The notes under the pieces are model-generated. The model worked only from the letters and a program-made list of their open reading frames with translations, had not been told where the DNA came from and made no database searches. Position numbers and translations under genes: made by a program. This document shows positions 1 to 10,538 of a stretch of 64,000 nucleotides of DNA, in pieces. How positions within the stretch are numbered: the first letter of the stretch is position 1; each line of letters starts with the position of its first letter. The stretch lies in contig WELB01000219.1 of assembly GCA_009602725.1 (NCBI GenBank), positions 164,491 through 228,490 of the forward strand, written 5' to 3'. Source of the DNA: Spirogloea muscicola (lineage: Eukaryota; Streptophyta; Zygnematophyceae; Spirogloeales; Spirogloeaceae).

Positions 1-205
1 GGCGCTCCAGCTCCCCAAGTTAGCTTGTCAGATTTGTTTGTGCTCACCCGTGGGTACTAATGTCATCTTAGGTACCTTAGATTGGGTCTCCGTATTATGT
101 AGCATTGTTTAGTCTGCACTCGACTCTGCCTGAACAATGTATTGGCTTGAATTGGCCTCCCTTTCAATTCATGCGCCCCGCGCGCCTTCTCTCGAGCACA
201 TGGGG
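1..205 (+). mobile_element. LINE 3' end, subfamily B (tail only)
   Basis: The first 60 bases encode the C-terminus of the LINE protein (APQVSLSDLFVLTRGY then stop). The rest is the 3' UTR, which ends in a GC-rich block (ATGCGCCCCGCGCGCC) followed by TTCTCTC. The same UTR occurs on the minus strand at 40727-40925, 42390-42536 and 63238-63480, and on the plus strand at 41760-41956, so the end at about 205 is the element's true 3' terminus. The copy continues beyond the left edge of the window. It lies about 275 bp upstream of the APE2 start codon in the same orientation. Confidence 0.85.
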
Positions 206-479
206 AATCGAGCTCTGCCGCCGTGACCGCGGGTGCCGAGGCTTTCGACATCATCCCCATTCCCAGCAAGCGACGGAGCCTCTGCCGCCGCGGTAGCTCG
301 TCCACGCCAGCTCTGGCCACTTGGCGCACCTTTGCCGCCTCCCCCGCCGCCGCCGCCGCCGCCTTAGTCCTCCGGCAGCTCTGCGCGCCGCAGGCCAGAC
401 GGAGGCTTCGGCAAGACCGGCGCTCCAGCCGCGGCTGCGCGGCGGCGGCGGCGGCGGGCGTGAGGGCCGCCGCGGGGCC

Positions 480-2922
480 ATGCACATCGTGTCGTGGAAT
501 GTGAACAGCCTGCCGACGACGCTGCGGGAGGTGCAGTACCACCACGGCTCCATCGACGCCTGGTTCCGCGACGTGCTGCAGGCCGACATTGTCTGCTTCC
601 AGGCAAGCTTCCTATGTTGTGCCCAGTCTGCCCGGCTCTGCTGTGCTCCTGGTGTTAGACAACCACGATGAGCCCCTCCTTTCGAAGACTCGGGGTGTTG
701 CTTGAGCTTCATAGAGCCCTTCATCGAGTCCGTGTTTGATCACTCCAATCGGGTCAGCGTCGCGGTTGTGAAGGCGAGGGCGAAGGCTTGTATGAAGCCA
801 ATCGATAGCAGATGCCATTTCGCCTCTCCAGTAGAATGACGGACGCGGGTTGCAAGGGCGTCAGGGCGCCAGGATTCTGTCAATTCGTAGGACCGGTGTG
901 CTGGGCCCCTGCAGATGGCAGTGCTGGTAGCTGTGGTCTTGCAGGAAGTCAAGGTGCAAGAGGATCGGCTGGAGAAGTGGCTGGCTTGCGTGCCGGGCTA
1001 CGAGTCGTTCTGGGCCTTCAGTCGCGCGAGAAAAGGCTACAGTGGTATACCCTTCCTGAAATTCACATCTCTTGTGCGAGTCTGTTTTCGCCAGGCCTGT
1101 GCTTGCACCTTTCAATCATAGACAAAGTCTGTCAATACAAATTGCCCATTGATGGCTTGCTTACTAGTAATGGCGTGCTTTGAGCTCACAATGTCCATTG
1201 ACCGTAAGTAGTTGACTTGGAAGCTTTGAGAAGGCAGCATTTCTGGCTTCCATTTTTTATTTGCAGCACAGAACATGCCTTTTGGCAACTTCCAGGCAGA
1301 AACTGCAAGATTAGTTCTTGAGTTTTTGCTGCACTCTGTACCTTTTGTGCAAATCATGCAGGAGTCGTTACCTATGTGAAGGACAGCTGTTCTCCCTTGG
1401 ACGCAGTTGCGGACTGCCTTGGGGGGGCCGGCAAATCTGGTGACAGCATATCTTGTGAGGGTCGTGTGATGTGCACTGATCATGGTAGCTTCATGCTATT
1501 CAACGTCTATGCGCCAAATGCTGGAGAACGCAAGGAGGGGCGACTCCGCCTCGACTTCAAGATGGACTTCCTCATTGGGTTGCGGAAGAAGTGTGAGTTT
1601 CTCACCTTCAGCTCCTATGAAATTAGATCGATATCTTGCTAGGTCAACATTGTTCGACTATTTAGTTGATGGACAGACCTGAACAGGTTACAATAATCAT
1701 TGCTCTTTCCTGCAGGCGATGAGCTCGTAGAGAGTGGCCGCAACGTTGTTGTTGTGGGCGACCTAAATATTGCACACAAAGACATTGACGTGCACCATCA
1801 GTGGCATGTCAAAGACATCCACTCCACAGGTGCACAACTGTGACTGGATTCAGAGGCCTGATTACTGGCCAACATTTACTTGGAATCTGAGCTTGGGCAA
1901 GCTAGACTTCACTTAGGGATCTGGCGCATATCCACTTACTGCTTACCTTGCTTGTGTAGGGGAACGTGCGTGGTTGGAATCATTGCTGCACAAGTATGTG
2001 GACTTGTACAGGCACTTCTACCCGGAAGTCAGCAATGTCTTCACTGTTTGGGACCAGCGCACGGATGCTCGGACTGAAAATAAAGGCCTGCGGTACTTGC
2101 CAGTTGATTGCATGCACGAGTTGTTGCTTGTTAGCTGCTGAAGGTGGTCACTACTGTACTCCAGGATGATCCCAGCCATGGCACAGCACTGACTGAATGG
2201 TTGCTTCGACCTGCAGAATTGATTATACCCTTTGCAATAAGGGGGTTTTTGACGAGATTATGTCAAGCAAAATTCAAGTTTTCCCAAAAAAGTGGAGCGA
2301 TCATGCTGCTGTTATGGTCACAATGCAACCTCAACCTGCCCTACCAGACCACACTCGGCCGCGCATCTCAAGTTACAATATGAAGCATTTTCAAGATGAT
2401 TCACGCCAGAAGAAGCTCACTAGCCTCTTTGGAGGCAGAGCCTCCAGCCATTCAACTGCTCCACCTCTGGTAGTACCTAGGGAGCTTGTTTCAGCAGCGG
2501 TGTTTTCTGGCCACGTACAACTCCATTCACAAGTGATAGAGGACATTAAGGATGCTGAGCCGTCAGATTTAGGTCCAGAGAATGAGAGTCAAGCTGTTGA
2601 GGTGGGTGCAGACGACGTCGAGCAAGCAAGCAGTCATTTGAGCAGCAGGGCTGCGGAGGGCAACCTTCTAGAAGGAGCTGAGGTCACAGACAAGGCATGT
2701 GCGCTTAATGCCGCTGCCAAGACTGACACTGAGAGTGTTGGTCAAGAGCGCGTCAGAGAGGTCTGCAAGACCAGACCAGTTGTTACTCGTCAGACCAGTA
2801 CAAGGACAAGTCAGACTAATCTTGCTGCACTCTCTCAGCAGCGGAGCTTGAAGTCATTTTTTGTTGCACCAGCTATCCAGGAGCGTGAGCGCCCAAACAA
2901 TAAGCGGCAGCGAGCCACTTGA
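480..2922 (+). CDS. APE2: AP endonuclease 2 (class II apurinic/apyrimidinic endonuclease)
   Basis: Exonuclease III-family enzyme of nuclear base-excision repair and ATR signalling. Exons read as 480-602, 945-1044, 1362-1592, 1716 to about 1800, a poorly resolved part, 1960-2092 and 2217-2922. Family motifs appear in order: WNVNS near the N-terminus; EVKVQ, where the metal-binding Glu of the usual ETK is kept but Thr is Val; NVYAPN; GDLNIAH; and WSDHAAV carrying the catalytic Asp-His. The C-terminal exon has two PCNA-interacting (PIP) boxes, QKKLTSLF and QRSLKSFF, typical of APE2 rather than APE1. The GRF zinc finger that usually ends APE2 is not visible before the stop at 2922 or in the next 600 bp. 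The first intron starts with GC (CAG|GCAAGC), not GT. Start chosen at 480 because the conserved HIVSWNVNS follows it directly. The exon between 1800 and 1960 is the least certain part. Confidence 0.9.
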
Positions 2923-5199
2923 ACTGGCAGTCTTCACTTTACTATATATTGGTAAAAGAGTAAGTCGAAGGTGCGCCATGCTAAAGTCTGCAGCCCTGCC
3001 ATACACCTTCAATCTGTTGGCAAGCCTGCTGGCTACCTTACTGTGGAAACTTATGCAGATCTGGCTGTGTAGATTGGTAATACACCAAGGTATGTGTGAC
3101 AGGCCAAGCGCACAACTATTTGGTGTCTGGTGTCTAAGTCGCTCATACCACCAAAATTTGCCACCGACAACTCCAAAGTCTTTGATGCAAGCTGAGCAGG
3201 TCCGGTGTTAGCAGAGCCATTCTATTAGACACAGTGACAGGTCTAACAGCAGGCACTGGACCCTCTCCCCTTCCTCCACAGGCATTACTCAAAGGCCTAC
3301 TCATGTATTCCAGGCTAACTTGCCTAAATACCATCACCTTGTCAATCCTGTAATGCATACTGCATTCCACTTTTCACCGGGCCTGTCGCACCACCTATGT
3401 CCACCACTGCAGTCGGCCCCATCGCTACCAGTAGGAGTTGCTTGCTCTGATGACCTTGATAGGCCTACCAGCAAGACTTTCTCATTTTGTGGCAGTGCAG
3501 GGCAACTGCCAGATCCTGCCATAAAGCAAGCCAATCAATGTGCAAGCGAGGGGGATTGCATGCTGATAGACCAACCGTGAGGAAGAAGACACAATGAGCC
3601 TGCTTTCTATGGTTGCCCCATTCACCCGAGCACGAATGATACTTTATGTATAATTATAATAGTTTTGTAAGAGGATTAGTGCAAAACTCATTGCAGTATT
3701 AGAGAGAGCAAGTAGTAGTTAAAAGAACAACTTGGAGCTTATGGTTTCTGTGATTTTGCGACCTTCTGATAGGATGTCATACTTTCGTAGTTGTCATTAT
3801 TTGACTGGATCCTGTTGTCATTAAAAGCTTACTTTCGTGGTGGTCCAATCGCAACTGGATCCTGTGTTTGTAATAGCGCTGGCGATCTGTTGTAGTACTT
3901 GGGTAGCTCCTTCAGATTTTCAACAAGGTGAAAATCGACAGGCAGGCGAAGGCCTTGACGATCTATCAAGCTTGGTGGTGAATGTCACTGCAATGCTAAT
4001 GACAGAGCACGCGCTAAGAGTCGAGCTGAAGCCAAGAGACCGCACAGTCTTTCAAGGCTGATACTTGTAATACGGATATCAGCTGTTGCCAGCCATCTAT
4101 CCAAGTCACCAAGCAATGGCATGGTGACGATTGGAACACATATGTCACAATAGGGGCTCACATGAGTATCTGCACTCATGCACCTTGATGACGATTATTA
4201 GGGAGCAAGTAGAGCAGCTCCCTCGCCCAAGACCTGCCCAAGTGGTTACAGCAGCCGGAAAGTGGACAGCAAAGCAGAGAAGATTGCAAATACACGTTCG
4301 AGCTTAGAAATTGTGTAAACAAGACAGCAGCAAATCAGAACAAGCTCCCTCCTCATGAGCTTCAGTGATCTCGATTCATGATTCTCGGATCTCGAATCTC
4401 GAAGATCGTGTAGCAAGTCATCAGCAGCCGAAGGTGGAAAGGACTGGCAGCAGGAAATGTGTCGCCCTGCGACAGCCAAGAGCGGCAAGTACGTGGTCAC
4501 CGAGCAAGTGCACAAAGGAGGCCTGGAATTTTTTGACCCCAGAATGACGAACCTATGCGATAAACGAACGGGGGGGGTGGAAGAAAGCAGCCGCACTTGC
4601 AGGATCAGGAGCTGCAAAAAGGAGGCACAGGCCCGTGGCGAGCAGGTGGCAAGGAGGGGGCTTCCCATAGAGGCGGCGTGAGACGACGATTATCCCGTGT
4701 CAAAGCCCCAAGCGATTCACCTCGCGGAGCATGATCAGCCGAAAGGCCGATCAGGGAGACGGGCATGGAAGTGGGCAATACCCTCAGGGCGTTCGTCTCC
4801 GCCAACCATGTCTTCTTTCTTGACTGGCTTCTCATTGCCACTGCCTTCGAAGGTCAGCCCCGGTTCTGACGCTCCTGGGTACCGGGAGATGGACGCTTAA
4901 GTGGGCTCCCATGAGAACAGCGGCTGTGAGAACCCAGCCAGACAAAATGTGGAAGAGAAGGAGCGAGAGCTCCCAATGAGAAGAGAATGCACGCCCATCT
5001 CAGAGGCCAGCAGCATGGATGCATTTACCGCAGCCTTTGGGTAGGTACTGCAAGCGCAGGTCGGCCCATTATGCAAGTGCAATACGGCAGTCCCGAGACA
5101 GCAGGCAGAGGTCTCTACCAGACTCTTGCAAAAAACGTTGACCCTATGGAAGAAACCCAGGGCAGCAGATCACGTGCGACATGCCCAAAGGCACAAGGC
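2923..5199. other. Intergenic, no gene recognised
   Basis: No open frame here has recognisable motifs. Some of 2923-3600 is probably APE2 3' UTR. A diverged tandem duplication of about 45 bp lies at 3778-3868: TACTTTCGT...CTGGATCCTGT occurs twice. The stretch 3600-3760 is AT-rich compared with its surroundings. Confidence 0.5.
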
Positions 5200-5490
5200 G
5201 AGGCTAGCGAGCGTCGGAGAGACACGGACAACGGCAACGGGTGATATGCACGAGCGAGCTGGAAAAGCGGAAACGCGCCTGCTCCGTAAGTTGGCAGGCA
5301 TAGAATTCGTCCAGCGACCTCAGCCACTTCGGCAAAGCGCGACCGGAGCCTGCCTCCGGAAGGTGCCGCGGTGGACGAAGAAGGGATCCAGCCGAATCCT
5401 TCCGACGGCGCCGCAGAGTGTCGAGGCGAGGCTCAGATGGCAGAGCAAGTCGCGGCAGCGGGGTTGTCCCGCGGACTCGGACTCGGACTC
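5200..5490 (+). repeat. Dispersed repeat R1, copy 1
   Basis: About 290 bp whose reverse complement recurs at 20590-20890, with matching blocks in the same order (AGAGACACGGA, TGCACGAGCGAG, CACTTCGGCAAAGCGC, GTGTCGAGGCGAGG, TTGTCCCGCGGACTC). Both copies are followed by repeat R2. Neither copy holds a coding frame I can name. It ends in a short (GGACTC)4 run at 5473-5498. Confidence 0.7.
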
Positions 5491-5499
5491 GGACTCCGG

Positions 5500-5700
5500 A
5501 CCCCTTGGCGAGCCCAGCATCTCTGATCTGCGGCTGCTTAGCAGGGGTTACTGAGTGTCTCGTAGCAGCTTTATTTCTGTTACTTAGCGCTTCCCCTGGC
5601 CCCCTTCTCGTACTCTGTTCATTCTTTTTCGCGCTGGTTGTTCCAGCCCCTATTCTCAATGGGCGAGCACTTTCTTCTTCTTCTTGGCGGGGCACGGACG
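5500..5700 (+). mobile_element. LINE tail, subfamily C
   Basis: Encodes GEPSISDLRLLSRGY then stop (5508-5553), the same C-terminus as the long copy ending at 16761. A 3' UTR follows with the hairpin GGGCTGG/CCAGCCC-type module near 5630-5670. The copy is cut off to about 17 codons and sits between repeats R1 and R2. Confidence 0.8.
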
Positions 5701-5739
5701 CCTTCACAGCGCGGGCCGAGTAGCAGGGAGCGACGGGGA

Positions 5740-5862
5740 GTGGCAGGTCTTCGATTGGACTCCGTCGGCCGGGATCTGCGGGCGGCACCGCCAGGAGCGG
5801 TGGGGCCCCACCACAGAGAGCGCATCTCCGCGCCGGTCCACGCCGCAGGCCGGCGTTGACGT
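5740..5862 (+). repeat. Dispersed repeat R2, copy 1
   Basis: Its reverse complement recurs at 20240-20362. Shared blocks include GGGATCTGCGGGCGGCACCG and the flanking TTCGATYGGACT. The R1-then-R2 order is the same at both loci when one is inverted. Confidence 0.65.
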
Positions 5863-6112
5863 GTGGCCAGGTTGTGTGGCGGAAATGTTTAGCGGGCACA
5901 CAGAAGATGCTCCGGCCCTGCTGGCGGCGCAAGGCCAAATCGCTGAGCGGCACGATAGGAAAAGGCACAGGATCCAACAGATGGTTGGTGACAAGAGGGG
6001 CTCGGGCAGTCCCCAAGTGGTGGCACTTAGTGACCTTAACAGTGACTGCTGAGTGCTTCGTGGCTACTTGATTCACTTTGTGCTCTAGAGCTTTCTCTGG
6101 ACCCTTTCTGTT

Positions 6113-6300
6113 GTTCTGCTGTTGCTCACACGTGGATACTGAGCATCCATCTGCATCTCCCTCTGCACCGTCTTGCACTTTGTAGTGTAGTCCTTTTTCG
6201 GCACTTCTATCTTTGGCTTTGAACATTGTCCATTCTTTTTGGGTTGGCTTTGCCAGCCCCTATTCTCAATGGGCGGGCACTTTCCTTCCTGTTGTCCTTC
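6113..6300 (+). mobile_element. LINE tail, subfamily E
   Basis: Begins inside the last nine codons (LLLLTRGY then stop at 6143). The subfamily E 3' UTR follows (CTCCCTCTGCACCGTCTTGC ... TAGTGTAGTCCTTTTTCGGC), then the hairpin module at 6231-6290. The same UTR occurs at 19085-19220 (+), 20366-20420 (+), 37932-38070 (+), 7985-8094 (-) and 42290-42350 (-). Confidence 0.85.
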
Positions 6301-6857
6301 CTCCTTTTCCGCCCCTTCCCAACCCGACCGTTGGGGCGCCCGCGCTTGCCCCCTGCGCCGCTGCCGCCGCCGCTGCGGCGGCGGCGGCGGTCCTTTCGCC
6401 CCCCCGCTGCAGCCGGCTGGCGAGCTGGCGCCGACGAGCTCATGGCCGCGCCAGGCCCCGGGGTTTCTTCGGGCGCCACAGTCAAGGCAGCGCCAGACCC
6501 TGCCCTCCCCCTCCGGGTGCCTCGCCGCTGCCGAGTTCCCCCAGTCACCCTCGGCTGGGCAGCAGTTTTCCGTGCCTGCGCCAGCGGCAGCTGCTCCTCC
6601 CGACACTTCAAGCCCCGCGGCGGCGGCCTCGGCCGCCCCGGCCTCCTCTATTCCGACGGGAGCCGAGCTCGTCCTCCCCTAACAAGCGCCTCCTGTCTTC
6701 ACGGGCAGCGACGGCCTGAATACGAGCGAGGTTCTGCCCCTCGGCCACCCAACTCTTGGGGGCCGCGGCACCACCGGCCCTCCTCCCCCCCCGCCATCCC
6801 CCCTGCCATTGCTGCTTCCTCACCTTCCTCTAGCAGCTCCACAAGCGGTGTAGGTCG
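6301..6857. other. GC-rich stretch, no gene assigned
   Basis: Open frames run through this stretch on both strands, but they are Pro/Ala/Arg-rich and share no motif with known proteins, as expected of GC-rich DNA. It may be the upstream part of the element whose tail starts at 6858, but no reverse transcriptase or endonuclease motif supports that. Confidence 0.4.
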
Positions 6858-7050
6858 AGTCGACATGGCCCCCTGTCAGCACGGCTCCCCCCGCTCTGTG
6901 GCACCGCCCGGCCCTTCTAGTATAGGGCGTCATTTCATGTAGCCAGATTCTTTGCGCTGCATTCTCTGCACTTTCTGCATTTTCTGCCTGAACAATGTAT
7001 TGGCTTGAATTGGCCTTGCTTTAATTTCATGCGCACCGCGCGCCTTCTCT
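6858..7050 (+). mobile_element. LINE 3' end, subfamily B3
   Basis: A 195-bp 3' end that matches, inverted, 17068-17263. Both contain GAGTCGACATGGCCCCC, TAGTATAGGGCGTCATTTCA and the B-type terminus TGCGCACCGCGCGCCTTCTCTC. No RGY-type peptide is visible upstream, so this subfamily either lacks it or is cut short before it. Confidence 0.75.
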
Positions 7051-7059
7051 CTTTTCTCT

Positions 7060-7930
7060 CATTTATTTCTCACAGCCACCGGCCTCTACTGGAAGCGTCT
7101 CTCCCTTTTTCTGGGCTGGCCTCTCACTTACACCGCCCTCTACTGGAAGTGTCTTCTCTTCTGCCGGGCCCAGCTTCGGCCGATTTGGCACGAGACGCGG
7201 GTGGGCAGCCCTGGCTTTTGTCGCCGGCGCCGTGGAGACGGGGGCAGAACTGTTCTTTAAAATGGACAACAATGGCTGTGAGAGAAGTGGCTCCCCCAAA
7301 GGGGAGCAAGGGCTGTGAACAGCCAGCCCGAAAGAGATGGACAAGGTCCGAAGGGGCCAGAAGCGCTGTCTCAGAGCTTGGGTAGTATGGATCACTTAGT
7401 TACTCTGTGAAAGGCCAGCCCAAAGGAATGGACAAGGTCTTAAAAGCGCCAGATGGCGCCAGAAGGTGCAAGAAGAAGGAAACATTAAGACCCTCAGCAA
7501 GTGGGCTCTCAATAGAGACAAAATGGCTATTTCAATGGGACAGGGGCTGTGACAAGCTAGCCCTGAAAGCACTGACAAGATCCAAGGGGCCAAATGCGCC
7601 TAGGAAGGGGCCAAATGCGCTATCTCAAAACTGGGGTAGGATGAACTATCTTAAAAAGTGCGAGTGAGGAGCCGCACATCCAAAAGACTAGCTGCCGGAA
7701 AAAAATCCCCCTGACAAAAGCCAGAGGCTGCAGAAAGAGCACGGCCAGCAAGCAGGTGCAAGTCAATAACCTCTAGTTAGCAAGTGCAAGTCAGAATAAC
7801 TAGTGGGGGCCCGCCCTGGTGGAGAGGAAGAAAGGCTCTTCGCTACCAGTCAATCTGGCCGCGCTTTTCGTCGTCTTCCGAGGGTGGCGAGGGCTGTGAA
7901 CGAGAGAAATGAACGGCCAGCCCAAAAAGA
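7060..7930. repeat. Scattered LINE-UTR hairpin modules
   Basis: Isolated 3' UTR modules in both orientations: plus near 7105-7160, and minus near 7290-7345, 7405-7440 and 7530-7600. They share the core GGGCTGGC/GCCAGCCC and the flank TTGTCCATTC (or GAATGGACAA when inverted). No coding sequence was found between them. Confidence 0.6.
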
Positions 7931-8190
7931 GTTGACAAGGTCTGCAGGGGCCAAAAGTGCTGTCAGAGCTTGGCTAGGATAAGGAGANGAATGGACAATG
8001 TTCAAAGCCAAAGAAAGAGGTGCTGAAAAAGGACTACACTACAAAGTGCAAGATGGTGCAGAGGGAGATGCAGATGGCTGCTCAGTATCCACGTGTGAGC
8101 AACAGCAGATCAGAGTAACTCGGAGCAGGAGAAGCGGCACTTTGCCGAGACCCGGAAGCAGCAGCCATAGCACGGCCAGCCCGCGCGTGG
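7930..8190 (-). mobile_element. LINE tail, subfamily E (minus)
   Basis: Read on the minus strand, 8190-8066 encodes AGRAMAAASG...SYSDLLLLTRGY then stop, followed by the subfamily E UTR down to about 7985 and a hairpin module to about 7915. The coding part resembles the 18-19 kb copy, with a few changes. One undetermined base lies at 7988. Confidence 0.85.
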
Positions 8191-8434
8191 ACCGCATGGA
8201 GGGGGGGCGAGAAGGTGCGCGCGGTACGTGGACGGGGCAGTAAGAACTTTTTAACATATACAAATGAGAAGCAAAAATCTGTTCAAAATATAAGATGCTA
8301 TTCCTATATGATAGACATTAAATTATTACTCAATCGTGTCGTATGAAAAGACTCGGTTGAGTGGACATCAAAAATGACGGCCAAGATGGTCCGGGGTGTG
8401 ACAGGTACCCCGCAGGATATGACACCAGCCCCAT

Positions 8435-8510
8435 TTGTATGAGCCGAACATGAGAGAGCGCGGCCAGAGTGACTGGTGGCTGTGAGAGGCCAGCCCAAAG
8501 AAATGGTTTC
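8435..8510 (-). repeat. LINE-UTR hairpin module, inverted
   Basis: An inverted C-type module: GCGCGGCCAGAGTGACTGG, then GGCTGTGAGAGGCCAGCCC and AAAGAAATGG. The same block occurs at 22246, 38632, 44430 and 60384. Confidence 0.65.
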
Positions 8511-8668
8511 CAGTATTTATGGTCATCGAACATTACATCGTCCGCATACCGATTACTACTGATCCTTGGTTAGCCCAATCCGCTGCACTACTCCCCCCTT
8601 CGCTGGGAATGGTCTCCGGCGTCCTCCGCGGCGTCGAGGGGCACATCGTCAAGCTCCAGGGCGTCGGG

Positions 8669-8830
8669 AGAGATCGTGTATTAGAAAGAAATGTAGGCCA
8701 AATGGCCAGGTACAAAGGCAAGCACATCTAAAAATCTACATAACCTACAGCAGATTGACCCGCTCAATAACCACGGGTCAAAACATAAAGGTCACTACTC
8801 GATGCATGAATACTAGATGCCAGGAACGGA
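8669..8830 (-). mobile_element. LINE tail, subfamily D
   Basis: Minus-strand C-terminus SSSDLYVLTRGY then stop, followed by a UTR of about 100 bp that ends ...AATACACGATCTCTCC. It is nearly identical over about 155 bp to 38241-38400 (two or three differences in the stretch compared), so both are young. Sequences outside these limits differ, which defines the 3' terminus. Confidence 0.85.
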
Positions 8831-8875
8831 GCCCTTCTGCCACCTACTTCCTTCGAGCTTTGTCCATTCTCTTTC

Positions 8876-9130
8876 CACCAGCTAGCTACTCGGATCTGCA
8901 TCTCCTGTCTAGAGGTTACTGAGCGTTCCCTGGCTGATGTCTTAGTCCTAGTCGTTCGCACTCAAGCTCCCTCAGACCTTGTCCATTCTTTTGGGCTGGC
9001 CTTTCCCAGCCACCAGTCAATCTGGCCGCGCTTTCTCTCTTTCCTGGGCTGGCCTCTCACAAGAATTTTTATCTTCTATTTTCTGGGCTGGCCTCACAAC
9101 CACTGCCCTGTCCTGGAAGAATCCAAAAAG
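8876..9130 (+). mobile_element. LINE tail with hairpin modules
   Basis: 8881-8922 encodes PASYSDLHLLSRGY then stop. The UTR carries the C-type module (TTGTCCATTCTTTTGGGCTG ... CAGCCACCAGTCAATCTGG) at 8978-9035 and a second module at about 9045-9110. It faces away from the minus-strand D tail that ends at 8830 (head-to-head). Confidence 0.8.
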
Positions 9131-10538
9131 AAATAGCTCTCCTTGCGGGGGGCACGCGCCATGCTAGGCTGCGTTCCAGCCCCACCTCCGCACTTGAGGC
9201 TTGCGCCCGCCTGGGCCGTCTGGTCAGGCCGCTAACGCTTTCCGCCGCCGAGAATCAGTGGTCACCGATTGGCAGACGATGTGATGGTCGATGACCATAA
9301 ATATATGAAACCGGGCGGGTGCCTCACCCTGCAGGGTTGGACGCGCCGGCCCCGAGGAGCTGTGGCTTCTGAGGCGCTGACCCCTTGTCAATGTCGACAC
9401 TGCTGAAAGGTCTGGAAGCGCCGACCCACTAACGGTCGACTTTCAACAAGCCAAATCAAGCTTGTCCATGTTGCTGATGGTCTACTACCAACGGGCTAGC
9501 GTGAGCAATCTTACATGGACATCAAGATCCACGACCACCACCAATTCGTTGAGGGTGGTCTCCATAGCTAACGTCTTTTGTCGCCGTTCCAGCGCCAGCC
9601 TCACGCTGTCCTGCCCTACCGTTCCGGGATGTGCAATTCTCAGCGCAGAATAAGAAACAGCTTGGCCAACGTAAAGCAATGGCTGTGAGAGGCCAGCCCA
9701 TAAGGAGTGAACAAGGTCTGATAAGTGCCAGAAGGCGCAAGAGACACTGTGAGGAAGGAGAGAGTCCCCCGGGTATTTGCCTAAGGGGGTGCATAGTCTC
9801 CAAGGTTTTTGTCAAGCCATTTCCTGCAGCACTAACAATGACCAGGTGTCTTGTCTCCAGGCATCTGTCAAGCCTTTCCTGCTCAATTTTATACGGGCTC
9901 TGTTCACAGCCCTCGTTTCCTTTGGGAGAGCAACACACATGAGTTCGATCCTTCATGCAGTAGTAGCCTTTCCAGAGACAAACACTAAGTGGTGTTGCTG
10001 TTATGCTCAGTACGAAACCTTTTGCTCTTGCCTCTCAAGCCTCTCCATGTGCACAGGTAATCAGCTGAAGCAAATTGAACTTAGCGTTGTATGAGCAGGA
10101 TGTGCCAATGACCTCCTTCACCAATTTGGAAGAGCGCAACTGATGCAACTACAATTGCACATTGTACTTGTCAAACAACCATCCGCTCAGCACAGTCTAA
10201 AGATGATCAATCTACCATACCTGCAAGTGCAGAACCACGGCTGCAGTAAATTTCAGATAGTGAAGAAGTGTCGCAGAGCATCACAAAACTTTGACACTAG
10301 GACTAACCGACATAACAGAAACCAAAATAACAGAAGTATGAGCATGCATCACAGTGCAGCCAAGATGTAAGAACGCTCGGATCGCCAAGCCCACCATGCG
10401 AGCAGTCAAGCCGCCTTGCCCATGGCATTGACACCTTACCATGGGACATCGTAATTGTCGACCTAGTCAATCTGTGATATAGATGTCGCGTTTACCTTCC
10501 AAAGGCACAAAGTCAACCATGATTCCAGGTGTCTTGCC
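9131..10538. other. Intergenic, one inverted hairpin module
   Basis: No gene recognised. An inverted LINE-UTR module lies at 9675-9735 (GGCTGTGAGAGGCCAGCCC). The part from about 10100 to 10538 is probably the 3' UTR of the next gene, which ends at 10539 on the minus strand. Confidence 0.5.

Noticed and set aside
5204-6226. A 340-codon open frame on the minus strand
   Set aside because: It runs antisense through repeats R1/R2 and LINE tails with no motif of its own; GC-rich sequence often leaves such frames open.
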